In this document: positions 33,356 through 42,634 of the stretch, piece by piece
Position numbering within the stretch: position 1 is the stretch's first letter
Layout of the letters: each line of letters starts with the position of its first letter
Assembly: GCA_002951995.1 (NCBI GenBank)
Contig: CP019797.1
Coordinates: 2,092,501 to 2,156,500, forward strand
Direction of reading: 5' to 3'
DNA from: Stenotrophomonas acidaminiphila
Lineage (GTDB): Bacteria > Pseudomonadota > Gammaproteobacteria > Xanthomonadales > Xanthomonadaceae
DNA: 64,000 nucleotides
Translations under genes and position numbers: made by a program
Notes under the pieces: model-generated
What the model was told of the DNA's origin: nothing
The model's database searches: none
What the model saw: only the letters and a program-made list of their open reading frames with translations

Positions 33356-33402
33356 GGCAGGACGGACGACGCCGCGCATCACGGCGCGGCGTCGGTCCTG
33401 CC
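33356..33402. terminator. Large GC-rich hairpin between convergent araC-like and pgi
   Basis: Outer stem GGCAGGAC/GTCCTGCC and inner stem CGACGCCGCGC/GCGCGGCGTCG with a six-base loop; three bases bulge on one side. It sits between two converging genes and may stop both, although no T run is visible on either side. Confidence 0.55.
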
Positions 33403-33437
33403 TCCATGGCCCGGCACCCAGCGCCGGGCGCGACCGC

Positions 33438-34951
33438 TCAGCCGCGCAGCTGGGCCAGCGCCTCGCGCGTCATCGGATCGGCGATCTCCACCGCCCCGCC
33501 CTGCAGCGCCGGCAACAGCTGGTTGGCCAACTGCTTGCCCAGCTCGACGCCGAACTGGTCGAAGGCGTTGATGCCCCACACCAGCGACTGCACGTAGACC
33601 GCATGCTCGTACATGGCCACCAGCGCGCCCAGCGCGCGCGGGGTAAGCGCATCGAGCAGGATCAGCGTGCTCGGGCGGCCACCGGGATAGCGGCGGTGCG
33701 GATCGTCGCTGTCCTGGCCGTTGGCCAGCGCCTCGGTCTGCGCCAGCAGGTTGGCCAGCAGCGCCTGGTGGTTGAGCGTGTACGGGTCGTCGCCGCGCAC
33801 GCAGCCGATGAAATCGGCCGGCACGATGCTGGTGCCCTGGTGCAGCGCCTGGAAGAAGCTGTGCTGCACGTCGGTGCCCGCCCCGCCCCACCACACCGGC
33901 ACGGTGTCGGCTTCGACCGGACTGCCGTCGAGCCGGACCCGCTTGCCCAGGCTTTCCATCACCAGCTGCTGCAGGTACGCCGGCAGCAGCGCCAGGCGCT
34001 GGTCGTAGGTCATCACCGCGTGGGTGGCGTAACCCAGCGCGTTGCGGTTCCAGATGTCGGTCAGCGCATGCAGCACCGGCAGGTTGCGCTCCAGCGGCGC
34101 GCTGGCCGCATGCGCGTCCATTTCCGCGGCGCCGGCCAGCAGCTGGCCGAAGCGCTCGAAGCCGATCGCCAGCGCGATCGGGAACCCCACCGCCGACCAC
34201 AGCGAATAGCGGCCGCCGACCCAGTCCCACATCGGCAGCACGCGCGCGGCGTCGATGTCGAACGTGCTGGCGGCGCGGTCGGGATTGGCGCTGACCGCGT
34301 ACAGCCGGTCGCTGCCGCCCAGCCAGTCGCGCAGGATCGCGCCGTTGAGCAGGGTTTCCTGGGTGCCGAAAGTCTTGGAGATCAGGATGCCGGCGGTGGT
34401 GGCCGGATCGAGCGTGGCCAGCGTGCGCTGCATCGCCGCGCCGTCGACATTGGAGACGAAGTGCACGCGGAAGCGCGCGCCGCTGGCCGGGCGCAGCGCA
34501 TCGGCCACCAGCCGCGGTCCGAGGTCCGAACCGCCGATGCCGACGCTGACGATGTCGGTGACGTTGCTGGCCTCCAGTGCCTGCACCAGTGCGCCCATGC
34601 GCGCCTGCACGGCCGCCGCTTCGGCATGCGCCGCCACCGCCGCGGGGCATCGCTGGCGGCACCGCGCAACGCGCTGTGCAGCACCGCACGGTCTTCGGTG
34701 AGGTTGATCCGCTCGCCGCCGAACAGGCGCGCGAAGCCGCCGGCGACGTCGCGCGCGGCGCCCAGGTCCAGCAGTGCCTGCAGGGCGGCGCGGTCATATG
34801 TCTGCCGCGCGAAGTTCACGTACAACGGACCGACCTTGAACGCCAGGGATTTCACCCGGTCCGGCTCGGCGGCCAACAGCGAGGGAATACCCGTGCCCTG
34901 CAGACGCTGGGCGTGGGCGTGCAATGCGGTCAATCCGTTGTGCGTGGTCAT
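33438..34951 (-). CDS. pgi: Glucose-6-phosphate isomerase, frameshifted
   Basis: Glycolytic isomerase, 504 residues after adding one base at the G run 34644-34647. The N-terminal part ([20 protein letters not shown] to [13 protein letters not shown]) and the rest ([14 protein letters not shown] to EALAQLRG) lie in two frames. Conserved pieces include [25 protein letters not shown], and [19 protein letters not shown]. Its ATG overlaps the panD stop (ATGA). The gene is central to metabolism, so the break is almost surely a sequencing error. Confidence 0.94.
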
Positions 34952-35328
34952 GCGGCCTGTGTGGGGATGGAGTGGTTGGTGTGGGTGATGCGGTTGTTGC
35001 CGTCGACATACACCAGCTTGGGCTGGAAGCTGTCGGCCTCGGCCTCGCTCATGCCGGCGAAGGCGGCGATGATGATGATGTCGCCCACCTGCACGTGGCG
35101 CGCGGCGCCGCCGTTGAGCGAGATCACCCCGCTGCCGGCCTCGGCGCGGATGGCATAGGTGGAGAAACGCGCGCCGTTGGTCACGTCCCAGATGTGCACC
35201 TGTTCGAACTCGCGGATGCCGGTGGCTTCCAGCAGGTCGCCGTCGATCGCGATGGAGCCTTCGTAGTTCAGCTCCGAGTGGGTGACGGTGGCGCGGTGGA
35301 TCTTGGTCTTGAGCAGGGAAAGTTGCAT
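34948..35328 (-). CDS. panD: Aspartate 1-decarboxylase
   Basis: A 126-residue pyruvoyl enzyme that makes beta-alanine for pantothenate. Self-cleavage occurs at G24-S25 (NYEGSIAID), with the pyruvoyl group formed on S25. The C-terminal end [14 protein letters not shown] is typical. It overlaps the pgi start by four bases and follows panC with a 179-base gap. Confidence 0.97.
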   Translation of the reverse strand: MQLSLLKTKIHRATVTHSELNYEGSIAIDGDLLEATGIREFEQVHIWDVTNGARFSTYAIRAEAGSGVISLNGGAARHVQVGDIIIIAAFAGMSEAEADSFQPKLVYVDGNNRITHTNHSIPTQAA

Positions 35329-35507
35329 GGCGATGCCGGGAAACTGCGATAGAAAGCACGCAGTCTAGCACCGGCCGGGGCCCTTGCCCGCACTGCAACA
35401 TGAGCGGCCGTGCCCGCCCGCGCGGGCAGCGAAATGGCGCCACGAGGGCGCCATTGCAGGACATCGAAGCGCATCGGCCGGGACAGCGGCGGTCCCGGCC
35501 GGGCGGG

Positions 35508-36347
35508 TCAGAACTCGATGTTGTCGATCAACCGGGTGCTGCCCAGGCGGGCGGCGACCAGGGCCACGCGGGCGCCGGCGTCCTCGCCCGGCTCGCCCAG
35601 GTCCGGCAGCCGCACCACCGCGTAGTCGACCTGGAACCCGGCCGCCTGCAGCCGCGCCGCGCCCTCGGCCTCGACCTGCGCCCGCGGGGTGCCGGCCCGG
35701 CTGGCGTCGCGCATGCCCAGCAGCACCTGGCGGATCACCGCGGCCTGCGGGCGGGTATCGGCGGTCAGGTACTGGTTGCGCGAGCTCATCGCCAGGCCGT
35801 CGTCCTCGCGCACGATGTCGCCGCCGACGATCTCGATCGGGAATGCCAGGTCGGCCACCATCTGCCGGATCACCGCCAGCTGCTGGTAGTCCTTGCGCCC
35901 GAACGCGGCCATGTCCGGCTGCACCTGGTTGAACAGGCGCGCGACAACGGTGCACACGCCGTCGAAATGGCCCGGGCGGTGAGCGCCCTCGAGCAGCGCG
36001 CTGACCCCCGGCACGTGTACCTTGGCCGCCAGCTCCACGCCGAACGGATACATCGATTCGACCGTGGGCAGCCAGAGCACGTCGCAGCCGGCCTGCTCAA
36101 GCCCGCTGGTGTCCGCCTCGGGGGTGCGCGGGTAGCGGGTGAAGTCCTCGTTCGGGCCGAACTGGGTCGGGTTGACGAATACGCTGGACACCACCCGGTC
36201 GGCGTGCCGGCGCGCCAGCGTGACCAGCGAATAGTGGCCGGCGTGCAGGTTGCCCATGGTCGGCACGAAGCCCACCCGCAGCCCCTGGCGCTTCCAGCCG
36301 CCGACGATGGCGCGCAGCCGGGAAAGTTCGGTGACGGTCTCGATCAT
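35508..36347 (-). CDS. panC: Pantothenate synthetase
   Basis: A 279-residue ligase joining pantoate and beta-alanine with ATP. The HxGH-type nucleotide motif is [32 protein letters not shown] and AMSSRNQYL are also present. The ATG at 36347 overlaps the panB stop, so panB and panC are coupled. Confidence 0.97.
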   Translation of the reverse strand: MIETVTELSRLRAIVGGWKRQGLRVGFVPTMGNLHAGHYSLVTLARRHADRVVSSVFVNPTQFGPNEDFTRYPRTPEADTSGLEQAGCDVLWLPTVESMYPFGVELAAKVHVPGVSALLEGAHRPGHFDGVCTVVARLFNQVQPDMAAFGRKDYQQLAVIRQMVADLAFPIEIVGGDIVREDDGLAMSSRNQYLTADTRPQAAVIRQVLLGMRDASRAGTPRAQVEAEGAARLQAAGFQVDYAVVRLPDLGEPGEDAGARVALVAARLGSTRLIDNIEF

Positions 36348-37159
36348 GATGCGTACGCATGCTCCGCGTCGGGGAAGGTACCGGCGCGGACCGCGTCGGC
36401 GTAGGCGCGGACGGCGCCGGCCACCGAACCGCCTTCGGCAAGGAAATCCTTGACGAACTTGGGCCGGCGGTGGCCACTGTCCAGGCCGAGGAAATCGTGC
36501 ATCACCAGCACCTGGCCGTCGCAGCCGGGGCCGGCGCCGATGCCGATGGTGGGGATCGCCACGTCGGCGGTGACCTGCGCGGCCAGCGGCGACGGCACGC
36601 ATTCGAGCACCAGCAGCGCGGCGCCGGCGGCGGCCACCGCACGGGCGTCGGCCCGCAGCCGCTCGGCGGCTTCGCCGCGTCCCTGCACCTTGAAGCCGCC
36701 CAGGGTCAGCACCGACTGCGGGGTCAGGCCCAGGTGCGAGCACACCGGGATCTCGCGCTCGACCAGGTAACGGATCACGTCCAGCTTGAAGCCGGCGCCC
36801 TCGATCTTGACCATCTCCGCGCCGGCGCGCAGCAGCTGCAGCGAGGCTTCGAACGCACGCTCGGGGGTGGCATCGGCACCGAACGGCAGGTCGGCCACCA
36901 GCAGCGCGCGCTGCAGTACCCGCGCGACCGCGGTGGTGTGGTAGGCGATGTCGGCCACGGTGACCGGCAGGGTCGAATCATGCCCCTGCACCACCATGCC
37001 CAGCGAATCACCGATCAGGATCAGGTCGACCCCGTTGGCATCGAACGTGCGGGCGAAACCGGCGTCGTAGGCGGTCAACATCACCAGCTTCTGGCCATTG
37101 CGCTTGGCCTCGGCCAGCGCCGGGACGGTCCAGGGCTTGCTGTCTGCGTGGGTGCTCAT
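36344..37159 (-). CDS. panB: 3-methyl-2-oxobutanoate hydroxymethyltransferase
   Basis: A 271-residue Mg-dependent enzyme, first step of pantothenate synthesis. Motifs include [39 protein letters not shown] and [14 protein letters not shown]. It follows folK by about 30 bases and overlaps panC. Confidence 0.97.
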   Translation of the reverse strand: MSTHADSKPWTVPALAEAKRNGQKLVMLTAYDAGFARTFDANGVDLILIGDSLGMVVQGHDSTLPVTVADIAYHTTAVARVLQRALLVADLPFGADATPERAFEASLQLLRAGAEMVKIEGAGFKLDVIRYLVEREIPVCSHLGLTPQSVLTLGGFKVQGRGEAAERLRADARAVAAAGAALLVLECVPSPLAAQVTADVAIPTIGIGAGPGCDGQVLVMHDFLGLDSGHRRPKFVKDFLAEGGSVAGAVRAYADAVRAGTFPDAEHAYAS

Positions 37160-37190
37160 GTGGGGATAACGATCGGTGATGAGCCGCGCA

Positions 37191-37679
37191 TTATCCCCCT
37201 ATCGGCGTGATACCGCAGGTTTCGATGGCAGCCAGCGCGCCACGCACCGTTCCATGGCCGGGAATCACCGCCTCCGGCGCCACCTCGGCCAGCGGCAGCA
37301 GGGCGAAAGCGCGCTCATGCAGGTGCGGATGCGGCACCTTGAGCTGCGGCAGGTCGATCACCTGCGCCGCGTACAGCAGCAGGTCCAGGTCGAGCGTGCG
37401 CGGGCCCCAGCGCTCGCCGGCCATGCGCACGCGGCCGAACGCCTGCTCGGTCGCCAGCAGGCGCTCCAGCAGGGCCGGCGCCGGCAGCGTGGTCTCCAGC
37501 GCCACCGCGGCATTGATGAAATCCGGCTGGTCCTCGTTGCCCCAGGCCGGGGTGCGGTACAGCCGCGACGCGGCCAGCAGGCGGCAGCCCGGCAGCGTCG
37601 CCAGCGCCTGCACCGCCGCACGCACGGTGGCCGGCGCATCGCCGAGGTTGGCGCCCAGGCCCACGCACGCCATGACCAT
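37191..37679 (-). CDS. folK: 2-amino-4-hydroxy-6-hydroxymethyldihydropteridine pyrophosphokinase
   Basis: A 162-residue folate-pathway kinase. [17 protein letters not shown] and the signature [14 protein letters not shown] are visible. Two ATGs are close (37679 and 37673); 37679 has the better distance to a GGGGGAG site. It starts five bases after the pcnB stop, so pcnB-folK-panBC form one transcription unit. Confidence 0.95.
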   Translation of the reverse strand: MVMACVGLGANLGDAPATVRAAVQALATLPGCRLLAASRLYRTPAWGNEDQPDFINAAVALETTLPAPALLERLLATEQAFGRVRMAGERWGPRTLDLDLLLYAAQVIDLPQLKVPHPHLHERAFALLPLAEVAPEAVIPGHGTVRGALAAIETCGITPIGG

Positions 37680-37684
37680 GGCGC

Positions 37685-39058
37685 TTACTCCCCCGCGGCG
37701 GCGCTGCTGCGGCGACGGCGACGGCGACGGCGCGGGGCCGCGCCCTCCTCGGCAGCGCCCTCGGCCTGCAGCGAGTCCAGCGACGACTCCAGTTCGCGCC
37801 CGGACTGCTGCTGCGCCTCGCGCCAGAACGCGATGTCGGCGGCATGTTCACTGGACGCGGCCTGGCGCAGCACCAGGAAATCGAACGCGGCGCGGAAACG
37901 CGGATGGGTCAGGGTGCGGAACACGCGCTTGCGCTGGCGCGAGGCGAAGCGCGACTGCAGCAGCCAGATTTCCTGCATCGGCAACGAGAACCGGCGCGGC
38001 AGCGCGATGGTGGTGAGCTGGTGCAGGGTCACCCGGTCGGCGGCGCGGCGCTGCGCCTCTTCCGGCGCCAGCCCCTGCCGCTGCAGGGCGATCAGGGTGC
38101 GGCAGAACGCCGGCCACAGCAGCAGCGCGAACAGGAACGCCGGCGACACCGGCTCGTCGTTGGCCACGCGCGCGTCGGTGCTGCGCAGCCCCTCGATCAC
38201 GAAGCGGCGCAGGGCCCCGCTGCGGTTGCTCTTCAGCGCGGCCGCGCTCTCCGGGAACAGGGCCGGCAGCAGGCCATGGCGCTCCAGGCCCTCGAAACTG
38301 GCCACGCCGTGCCCGGACAGGAACAGCTTGAGCACTTCCTCGAACAGCCGCGCCGGCGCCGCCTCTTCCAGCAGCCCGGCCAGGCGCGGGATCGGCTCGG
38401 CCGTGGCCGGCTCGATCCCGAAATCGAGCTTGGCCGCCAGCCGCACCGCGCGCAGCATGCGCACCGGGTCCTCGCGGTAGCGCTGCTCGGGGTCGCCGAT
38501 CAGCTTCATGCGCCGCGCCAGCACGTCCTCGAAGCCACCGACGTAGTCGCGTACCGAGAAATCCTCGATGGCGTAATACAGGGCGTTGCAGGTGAAGTCG
38601 CGGCGCACCGCGTCGTCCTCGATGCTGCCGTAGACGTTGTCGCGCACCAGCATGCCGTTCTCGACCTCGCGGTCGCCGCTGCCGTCGTCGATGTTGGCGC
38701 GGAAGGTTGCGACCTCGATGATCTCGCGGCCGAACACCACGTGCGCCAGGCGGAAGCGGCGGCCGATCAGCCGGCAGTTGCGGAACAGCTGCTTGATCTG
38801 CTCCGGCGTGGCATCGGTGGCCACGTCGAAATCCTTGGGCCGCCCCCCTACCAGCAGGTCGCGGACGGCGCCGCCGACCAGGTAGGCACCGAACCCGGCC
38901 TCGCGCAGGCGGTAGAGCACACGCAGGGCATTGGGACTGACGTCCTTGCGCGAAATGGTGTGCTGGTCGCGCGGGATGACGCGCAGGGTGAACGGCGTTG
39001 TAACTGTGGAATTGATGTTGGCGATTCCGGTTGGGGTTGCAGGGTTGCCTGGCGGCAA
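37685..39058 (-). CDS. pcnB: Poly(A) polymerase I
   Basis: About 457 residues. It adds 3' poly(A) tails that promote RNA decay. The nucleotidyltransferase core has YLVGGAVRDLLVGGRPKDFDVATDAT, followed by VVFGREIIEVATFR and the RRDFTCNALYY region. The C-terminus is very basic (eight consecutive arginines). No ATG or GTG fits the conserved N-terminus (IPRDQHTISRKDVSPNALRVLYRL), so a TTG at 39058 is proposed; another TTG lies at 39097. The start region overlaps the divergent tRNA-Glu promoter. Confidence 0.9.
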   Translation of the reverse strand: MPPGNPATPTGIANINSTVTTPFTLRVIPRDQHTISRKDVSPNALRVLYRLREAGFGAYLVGGAVRDLLVGGRPKDFDVATDATPEQIKQLFRNCRLIGRRFRLAHVVFGREIIEVATFRANIDDGSGDREVENGMLVRDNVYGSIEDDAVRRDFTCNALYYAIEDFSVRDYVGGFEDVLARRMKLIGDPEQRYREDPVRMLRAVRLAAKLDFGIEPATAEPIPRLAGLLEEAAPARLFEEVLKLFLSGHGVASFEGLERHGLLPALFPESAAALKSNRSGALRRFVIEGLRSTDARVANDEPVSPAFLFALLLWPAFCRTLIALQRQGLAPEEAQRRAADRVTLHQLTTIALPRRFSLPMQEIWLLQSRFASRQRKRVFRTLTHPRFRAAFDFLVLRQAASSEHAADIAFWREAQQQSGRELESSLDSLQAEGAAEEGAAPRRRRRRRRSSAAAGE

Positions 39059-39073
39059 ACAGGTGCATATACT
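39045..39073 (+). promoter_or_regulatory. tRNA-Glu promoter
   Basis: TTGCCT (39045-39050), a 17-base spacer, then TATACT (39068-39073), 27 bases before the tRNA. It overlaps the proposed 5' end of the divergent pcnB gene. Confidence 0.7.
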
Positions 39074-39099
39074 AGCGCGCTCGCCGGACGCGACCAAAC

Positions 39100-39174
39100 G
39101 CTCCCTTCGTCTAGTGGTTAGGACGTGGCCCTCTCAAGGCTAAAACAGGGGTTCGAGTCCCCTAGGGAGCGCCA
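39100..39174 (+). tRNA. tRNA-Glu (anticodon CTC)
   Basis: 75 nt including CCA. The acceptor GCTCCCT pairs with AGGGAGC, followed by G-CCA. The anticodon loop is CTCTCAA (CTC) with a T-loop GGTTCGAGTCC. The D-arm TCGTCTAGTGGTTAGGA is typical of tRNA-Glu. Confidence 0.95.
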
Positions 39175-39196
39175 ACTCCGTCCGCGAAATCAAAAA

Positions 39197-39219
39197 GCCC
39201 CGCCCATGCGGGGTTTTTT
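39197..39219 (+). terminator. Rho-independent terminator after tRNA-Glu
   Basis: CCCCGC-CCAT-GCGGGG followed by six T residues (39214-39219), starting 23 bases past the tRNA. Confidence 0.9.
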
Positions 39220-39350
39220 GTTGCCGGCGCATCGCGGCGGCGCCACCAGCGCAGGCCGGCCGCCGCGCCCTCGCACACGCCACGGGCATGGCCGGCGCGC
39301 GACAGCCGGCGCGAATGAAAATGGTCCCGCCCAGCGACGGCATCCTGCTC

Positions 39351-39356
39351 TAGAAT
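39351..39356 (+). promoter_or_regulatory. Possible -10 box of fdxA
   Basis: TAGAAT, 27 bases before the fdxA ATG. The same TAGAATT string occurs before asnS at 63116. No convincing -35 box was found. Confidence 0.4.
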
Positions 39357-39382
39357 TGGCGTGTTCAACGCCGGACCACGTC

Positions 39383-39706
39383 ATGCCCTTTGTCGTCACC
39401 GAAAACTGCATCAAGTGCAAACACACCGATTGCGTCGAAGTCTGCCCCGTGGACTGCTTCCATGAAGGCCCCAACTTCCTGGTGATCGACCCGGACGAGT
39501 GCATCGACTGCACCCTGTGCGAGCCGGAATGCCCGGTCAACGCCATCTATCCGGAGGACGACGTGCCGGCGGGCCAGGAAACCTTCGTCGCGCTGAACGC
39601 CGAGCTGGCCAAGGCCTGGCCGGTACTGACCGTGCGCAAGGACCCGCCGGCCGATGCCGCCGAGTGGGACGGCAAGCCGGACAAGCTCAAGCTGCTGGAA
39701 CGCTGA
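39383..39706 (+). CDS. fdxA: 7Fe-8S ferredoxin FdxA
   Basis: A 107-residue seven-iron ferredoxin. The cysteines C9, C12, C17, C21, C25 and C40, C43, C46, C50 match the Azotobacter FdI type, which holds one 3Fe-4S and one 4Fe-4S cluster. Electron carrier in the cytoplasm; partner unknown. Monocistronic, with its own promoter-like box and a strong terminator behind it. Confidence 0.95.
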   Translation: MPFVVTENCIKCKHTDCVEVCPVDCFHEGPNFLVIDPDECIDCTLCEPECPVNAIYPEDDVPAGQETFVALNAELAKAWPVLTVRKDPPADAAEWDGKPDKLKLLER

Positions 39707-39724
39707 CCCGCCAGGCGGGACACG

Positions 39725-39751
39725 AAAAAAGGGCGCCGTCGGCGCCCTTTT
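39725..39751. terminator. Bidirectional terminator between fdxA and the bamC-like gene
   Basis: GGGCGCC-GTC-GGCGCCC (39731-39747) flanked by six A before and four T after, so it can serve fdxA on plus and the bamC-like gene on minus. Confidence 0.88.
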
Positions 39752-39837
39752 CGTTTCCGCGAGCAGGCGCCGGCCAGGCCGGCGCAGCGCACCCGTCGCC
39801 CATGGCGGCATGCCGCCATGGGCCGCGGCAACCGTAC

Positions 39838-40347
39838 TTACGGCGCCAGCTTGGCCTTCAGCGCACCGAGCAGCTTGATCGCCGCCGGGTCGGTGGCCGG
39901 CAGGCCACGCGGATCGACCGCCGACACGTAGGCGCCGGCGTCGACGCCGACCACGCGCACCAGGAAGTTGCTGCCTTCATAGGCCACGTCGTACGAACCC
40001 AGCAGCTGCGCGCGGCTGGCGATGGTCACGCCCTCGACCGTGGCCAGGGCGTCACCGACCTTGCCGAACACCTCGTCGCGGCTGCCGCTGGCGGTGAAGC
40101 CGCCCTGCGCCGGCTGCGCCGCGGCGGGCTGCGCCGGACGCGTGGCCGATGCCAGCGCCGGCACCTGCGACGCGCCGGCGGTGTTGGGCAGGGTCAGGTC
40201 CGGCGGCACTTCGAGCGGACGCATTTCCGGCGCCAGCGCGTAGTCGCCGCGCGCGCCACGCTTGAAGCAGCCGGTCGCGGTGACGGTGGTGGCGATGGCC
40301 AGCAGGGCCAGCGAAAGTGCGCGGACGGCGGAACGGGAATGACGCAT
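39838..40347 (-). CDS. BamC/NlpB-like outer-membrane lipoprotein
   Basis: A 169-residue lipoprotein with a lipobox-like TVTATGC at about residue 27. A proline/alanine-rich linker carries EMRPLEVPPDLTLPN, as in BamC proteins. The folded part is a single small domain (SGSRDEVFGKVGDALATVEGV to KLLGALKAKL), so it is about half the length of the two-domain BamC of enterobacteria. It follows dapA on the same strand by 31 bases, the same neighbour as bamC in Escherichia coli. Role in the BAM complex is inferred. Confidence 0.75.
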   Translation of the reverse strand: MRHSRSAVRALSLALLAIATTVTATGCFKRGARGDYALAPEMRPLEVPPDLTLPNTAGASQVPALASATRPAQPAAAQPAQGGFTASGSRDEVFGKVGDALATVEGVTIASRAQLLGSYDVAYEGSNFLVRVVGVDAGAYVSAVDPRGLPATDPAAIKLLGALKAKLAP

Positions 40348-40378
40348 GGTGTATCTCCAGGTTCTGGCCACTGCAGGT

Positions 40379-41272
40379 TCAGTGGCTGGATAGTGCTTCC
40401 AGGGCGCCCACGTCGGCCGCCAGGTGGTCGGCGGCGGCGTGGTGCGGGGCGGACAGGGGCAACAGCGGCAGGCGCAGTCCATGGCCGATGCCCAGGCGCT
40501 GCAGCAATGCCTTGACCGGGATCGGGTTGGACTCGAGGGTGAAGAAATCGTGGTAGGGCTGCAAGCGCGCGTCCCAGGCTTCGGCGGCGGCATGGTTGCC
40601 GGCGCGCGCCAGGTCGCACAGGGTACGGAACGCCCCCGGCAGCACGTTGGAACCGACCGACACCAGGCCGTCGGCACCGGCCAGCAGCGCGCGCGCGGCG
40701 CTGGCATCGTCGCCACCGAGGACGGCAAAGCCGTCGCCGCGCAGTTCCAGCAGCGCCTTCATGCGGGTCGAGTCGCTGACCGCTTCCTTGATGCCGACGA
40801 TCCGCGGATGCGCCGCCAACTGCGCCACGGTGTCGGGCAGCAGGTCGCAGCCGGTGCGGCCGGGCACGTTGTACAGCACCACCGGCAGCCCGCCCTGCTC
40901 GGCCACGGCCAGGTAATGCTGGCACAGGCCTTCCTGGGTCGGGCGCACATAGGGCGGGGTGACCACCAGCGCATGGGTGGCACCGTTGCGCGCGGCACGG
41001 CGGGTGGCCTCGATGGTGCGGGCGGTACCGGAATGGCCGGTCCCGGCAAGCACCGGCATGCGGCCACCGAGGACCTCCACGGCGGTGCGCAGCAGGGTGT
41101 CGTATTCGGCGTCGGACAAGGTGGCCGCTTCGCCGGTGGAGCCGGCCACCACCACGCCCTGCGCGCCCCCGGCCTCCTGCAGCGCCAGCAGCCGCCGCCA
41201 ACCGGCGCCATCCAGTGCGCCGTCGGCAAGGAAAGGCGTCGCCAGGGCGGTGATGAGGCCGGAAATGGACAA
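40379..41272 (-). CDS. dapA: 4-hydroxy-tetrahydrodipicolinate synthase
   Basis: A 297-residue lysine/diaminopimelate-pathway aldolase. Schiff-base lysine K162 (GIKEAVSD) and catalytic Y134 (LYNVPGRTG) are in place, along with GSTGEAATL at 44-52. The first gene of a two-gene unit with the bamC-like lipoprotein. Confidence 0.96.
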   Translation of the reverse strand: MSISGLITALATPFLADGALDGAGWRRLLALQEAGGAQGVVVAGSTGEAATLSDAEYDTLLRTAVEVLGGRMPVLAGTGHSGTARTIEATRRAARNGATHALVVTPPYVRPTQEGLCQHYLAVAEQGGLPVVLYNVPGRTGCDLLPDTVAQLAAHPRIVGIKEAVSDSTRMKALLELRGDGFAVLGGDDASAARALLAGADGLVSVGSNVLPGAFRTLCDLARAGNHAAAEAWDARLQPYHDFFTLESNPIPVKALLQRLGIGHGLRLPLLPLSAPHHAAADHLAADVGALEALSSH

Positions 41273-41434
41273 GGGGAACGCCGTTCTTCGAGGGGGCTGG
41301 GAATCCCGCCTGGCGGCGGGTTCGTGACCGGGGGCATGTTACTTGCCGGTCGAAAGCACGGGCAAGTATGCTGGGTGCCAGCGAACGTGCCCGCGCCGGC
41401 GCCGTTCAGACTCACAGAGCACCCCGGAACCACC

Positions 41435-41995
41435 TTGACCAACAGCACCCCGCGGCCGCAGCCGACCGAAAACCACCTCCTGATCAACGCCTACACGACG
41501 CATCCGGAGTCCCCGCTGCTGTCCGTCACCCGCCGCATCGCCGACAGTGGCTGCAACCTGGTCGACGCGCGGCTGTCCACGGTGGGGCGCGATGTCTCGG
41601 TCACCACGCTGGCCACCGGCTCGTGGGACGCGGTGGCCAAGCTCGAGGCGATGCTGACCCGGCTGGAGCGCGAGGAAGGCCTGAAGCTGGTGTGGTACCG
41701 CACCGCCGCCAAGCAGGCCCAGTCCAACCTGCTGCCCTACATCGTGGAAGTGATCGCCGCGGACAAGCCCGGCATCCTGTTCCAGCTGGCCGACTTCTTC
41801 GACCGGCAGGGCATCACCATCGAGAACCTGCAGAGCACCCGCTACCAGGCCATGCAGACCGGCGCGGAGATGTTCTCGGCGCAGATCACCATCGGCGTGC
41901 CGGCCAACATGCACATCGCCGCGCTGCGCGACGATTTCCTCGAGTTCTGCGACCACCTCAACCTGGACGCGATCATGGACCCGATGAAGTTCTGA
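41435..41995 (+). CDS. gcvR: Glycine cleavage system transcriptional repressor-like ACT protein
   Basis: About 186 residues, made of two ACT domains: ENHLLINAYTTHPESPLLSVTRRIADSGCN and LLPYIVEVIAADKPGILFQLADFFDRQGI. In enterobacteria GcvR binds glycine and restrains GcvA; whether this copy does so is untested. No ATG fits; TTG at 41435 is proposed after GGAAC. It is divergent from dapA and 78 bases upstream of bcp. Confidence 0.85.
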   Translation: MTNSTPRPQPTENHLLINAYTTHPESPLLSVTRRIADSGCNLVDARLSTVGRDVSVTTLATGSWDAVAKLEAMLTRLEREEGLKLVWYRTAAKQAQSNLLPYIVEVIAADKPGILFQLADFFDRQGITIENLQSTRYQAMQTGAEMFSAQITIGVPANMHIAALRDDFLEFCDHLNLDAIMDPMKF

Positions 41996-42073
41996 ACATT
42001 CGCGCGTCCGTCACGGGCGTGCGGCGTTTCATGTAGCTGCAATGGAAGTACCCCAGGCTCCGGAAAGGATCTG

Positions 42074-42553
42074 ATGAACATCGGCGATACCCTGGACCGC
42101 ACCACTCTCGAGCTGCCGCTGGCACTGTCCGGCGGCGCCACCACCACCCTCGCCGCGCAGGCCGGCCTCTGGCTGGTGCTGTACTTCTACCCGAAGGACA
42201 GTACCCCCGGCTGCACCACCGAAGGCCTGGAGTTCAATGCCCTGCTGCCGGCGTTCAAGCGCGCCGGCGCGCGGGTGTTCGGCGTCTCCCGCGACTCGGT
42301 GAAGTCGCACGACAACTTCTGCGCCAAGCAGGGCTTCGGGTTCCCGCTCATCAGCGATGCCGACGAGGCGCTGTGCAATGCCTTCGACGTGATCCGCATG
42401 AAGAACATGTACGGCAAGCAGGTGCGCGGCATCGAGCGCAGCACCTTCCTGGTCTCGCCCGACGGCACGCTGGTGCAGGAATGGCGCAAGGTCAAGGTCG
42501 CCGGCCATGCCCAGGCCGTGCTCGACGCCCTGAAGGCCGCCCGGTCCACGTGA
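42074..42553 (+). CDS. bcp: Thioredoxin-dependent peroxiredoxin Bcp/PrxQ
   Basis: A 159-residue peroxidase that reduces hydrogen peroxide and organic peroxides. Peroxidatic C47 is in STPGCTTEG. The resolving Cys five residues later, as in Escherichia coli, is absent; C83 (NFCAKQG) is in the place of the known C84 of the Xanthomonas PrxQ. It is followed after 81 bases by the PIN-PhoH gene; such a pair also occurs in relatives. Confidence 0.95.
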   Translation: MNIGDTLDRTTLELPLALSGGATTTLAAQAGLWLVLYFYPKDSTPGCTTEGLEFNALLPAFKRAGARVFGVSRDSVKSHDNFCAKQGFGFPLISDADEALCNAFDVIRMKNMYGKQVRGIERSTFLVSPDGTLVQEWRKVKVAGHAQAVLDALKAARST

Positions 42554-42634
42554 GTCCCATCGCCCACCTCGTCCGCCGCGCCCCTGCCCCGCAGGTCGTG
42601 GCGGTTTTTCCCTGCCCGTAACCAGGAATCGACG

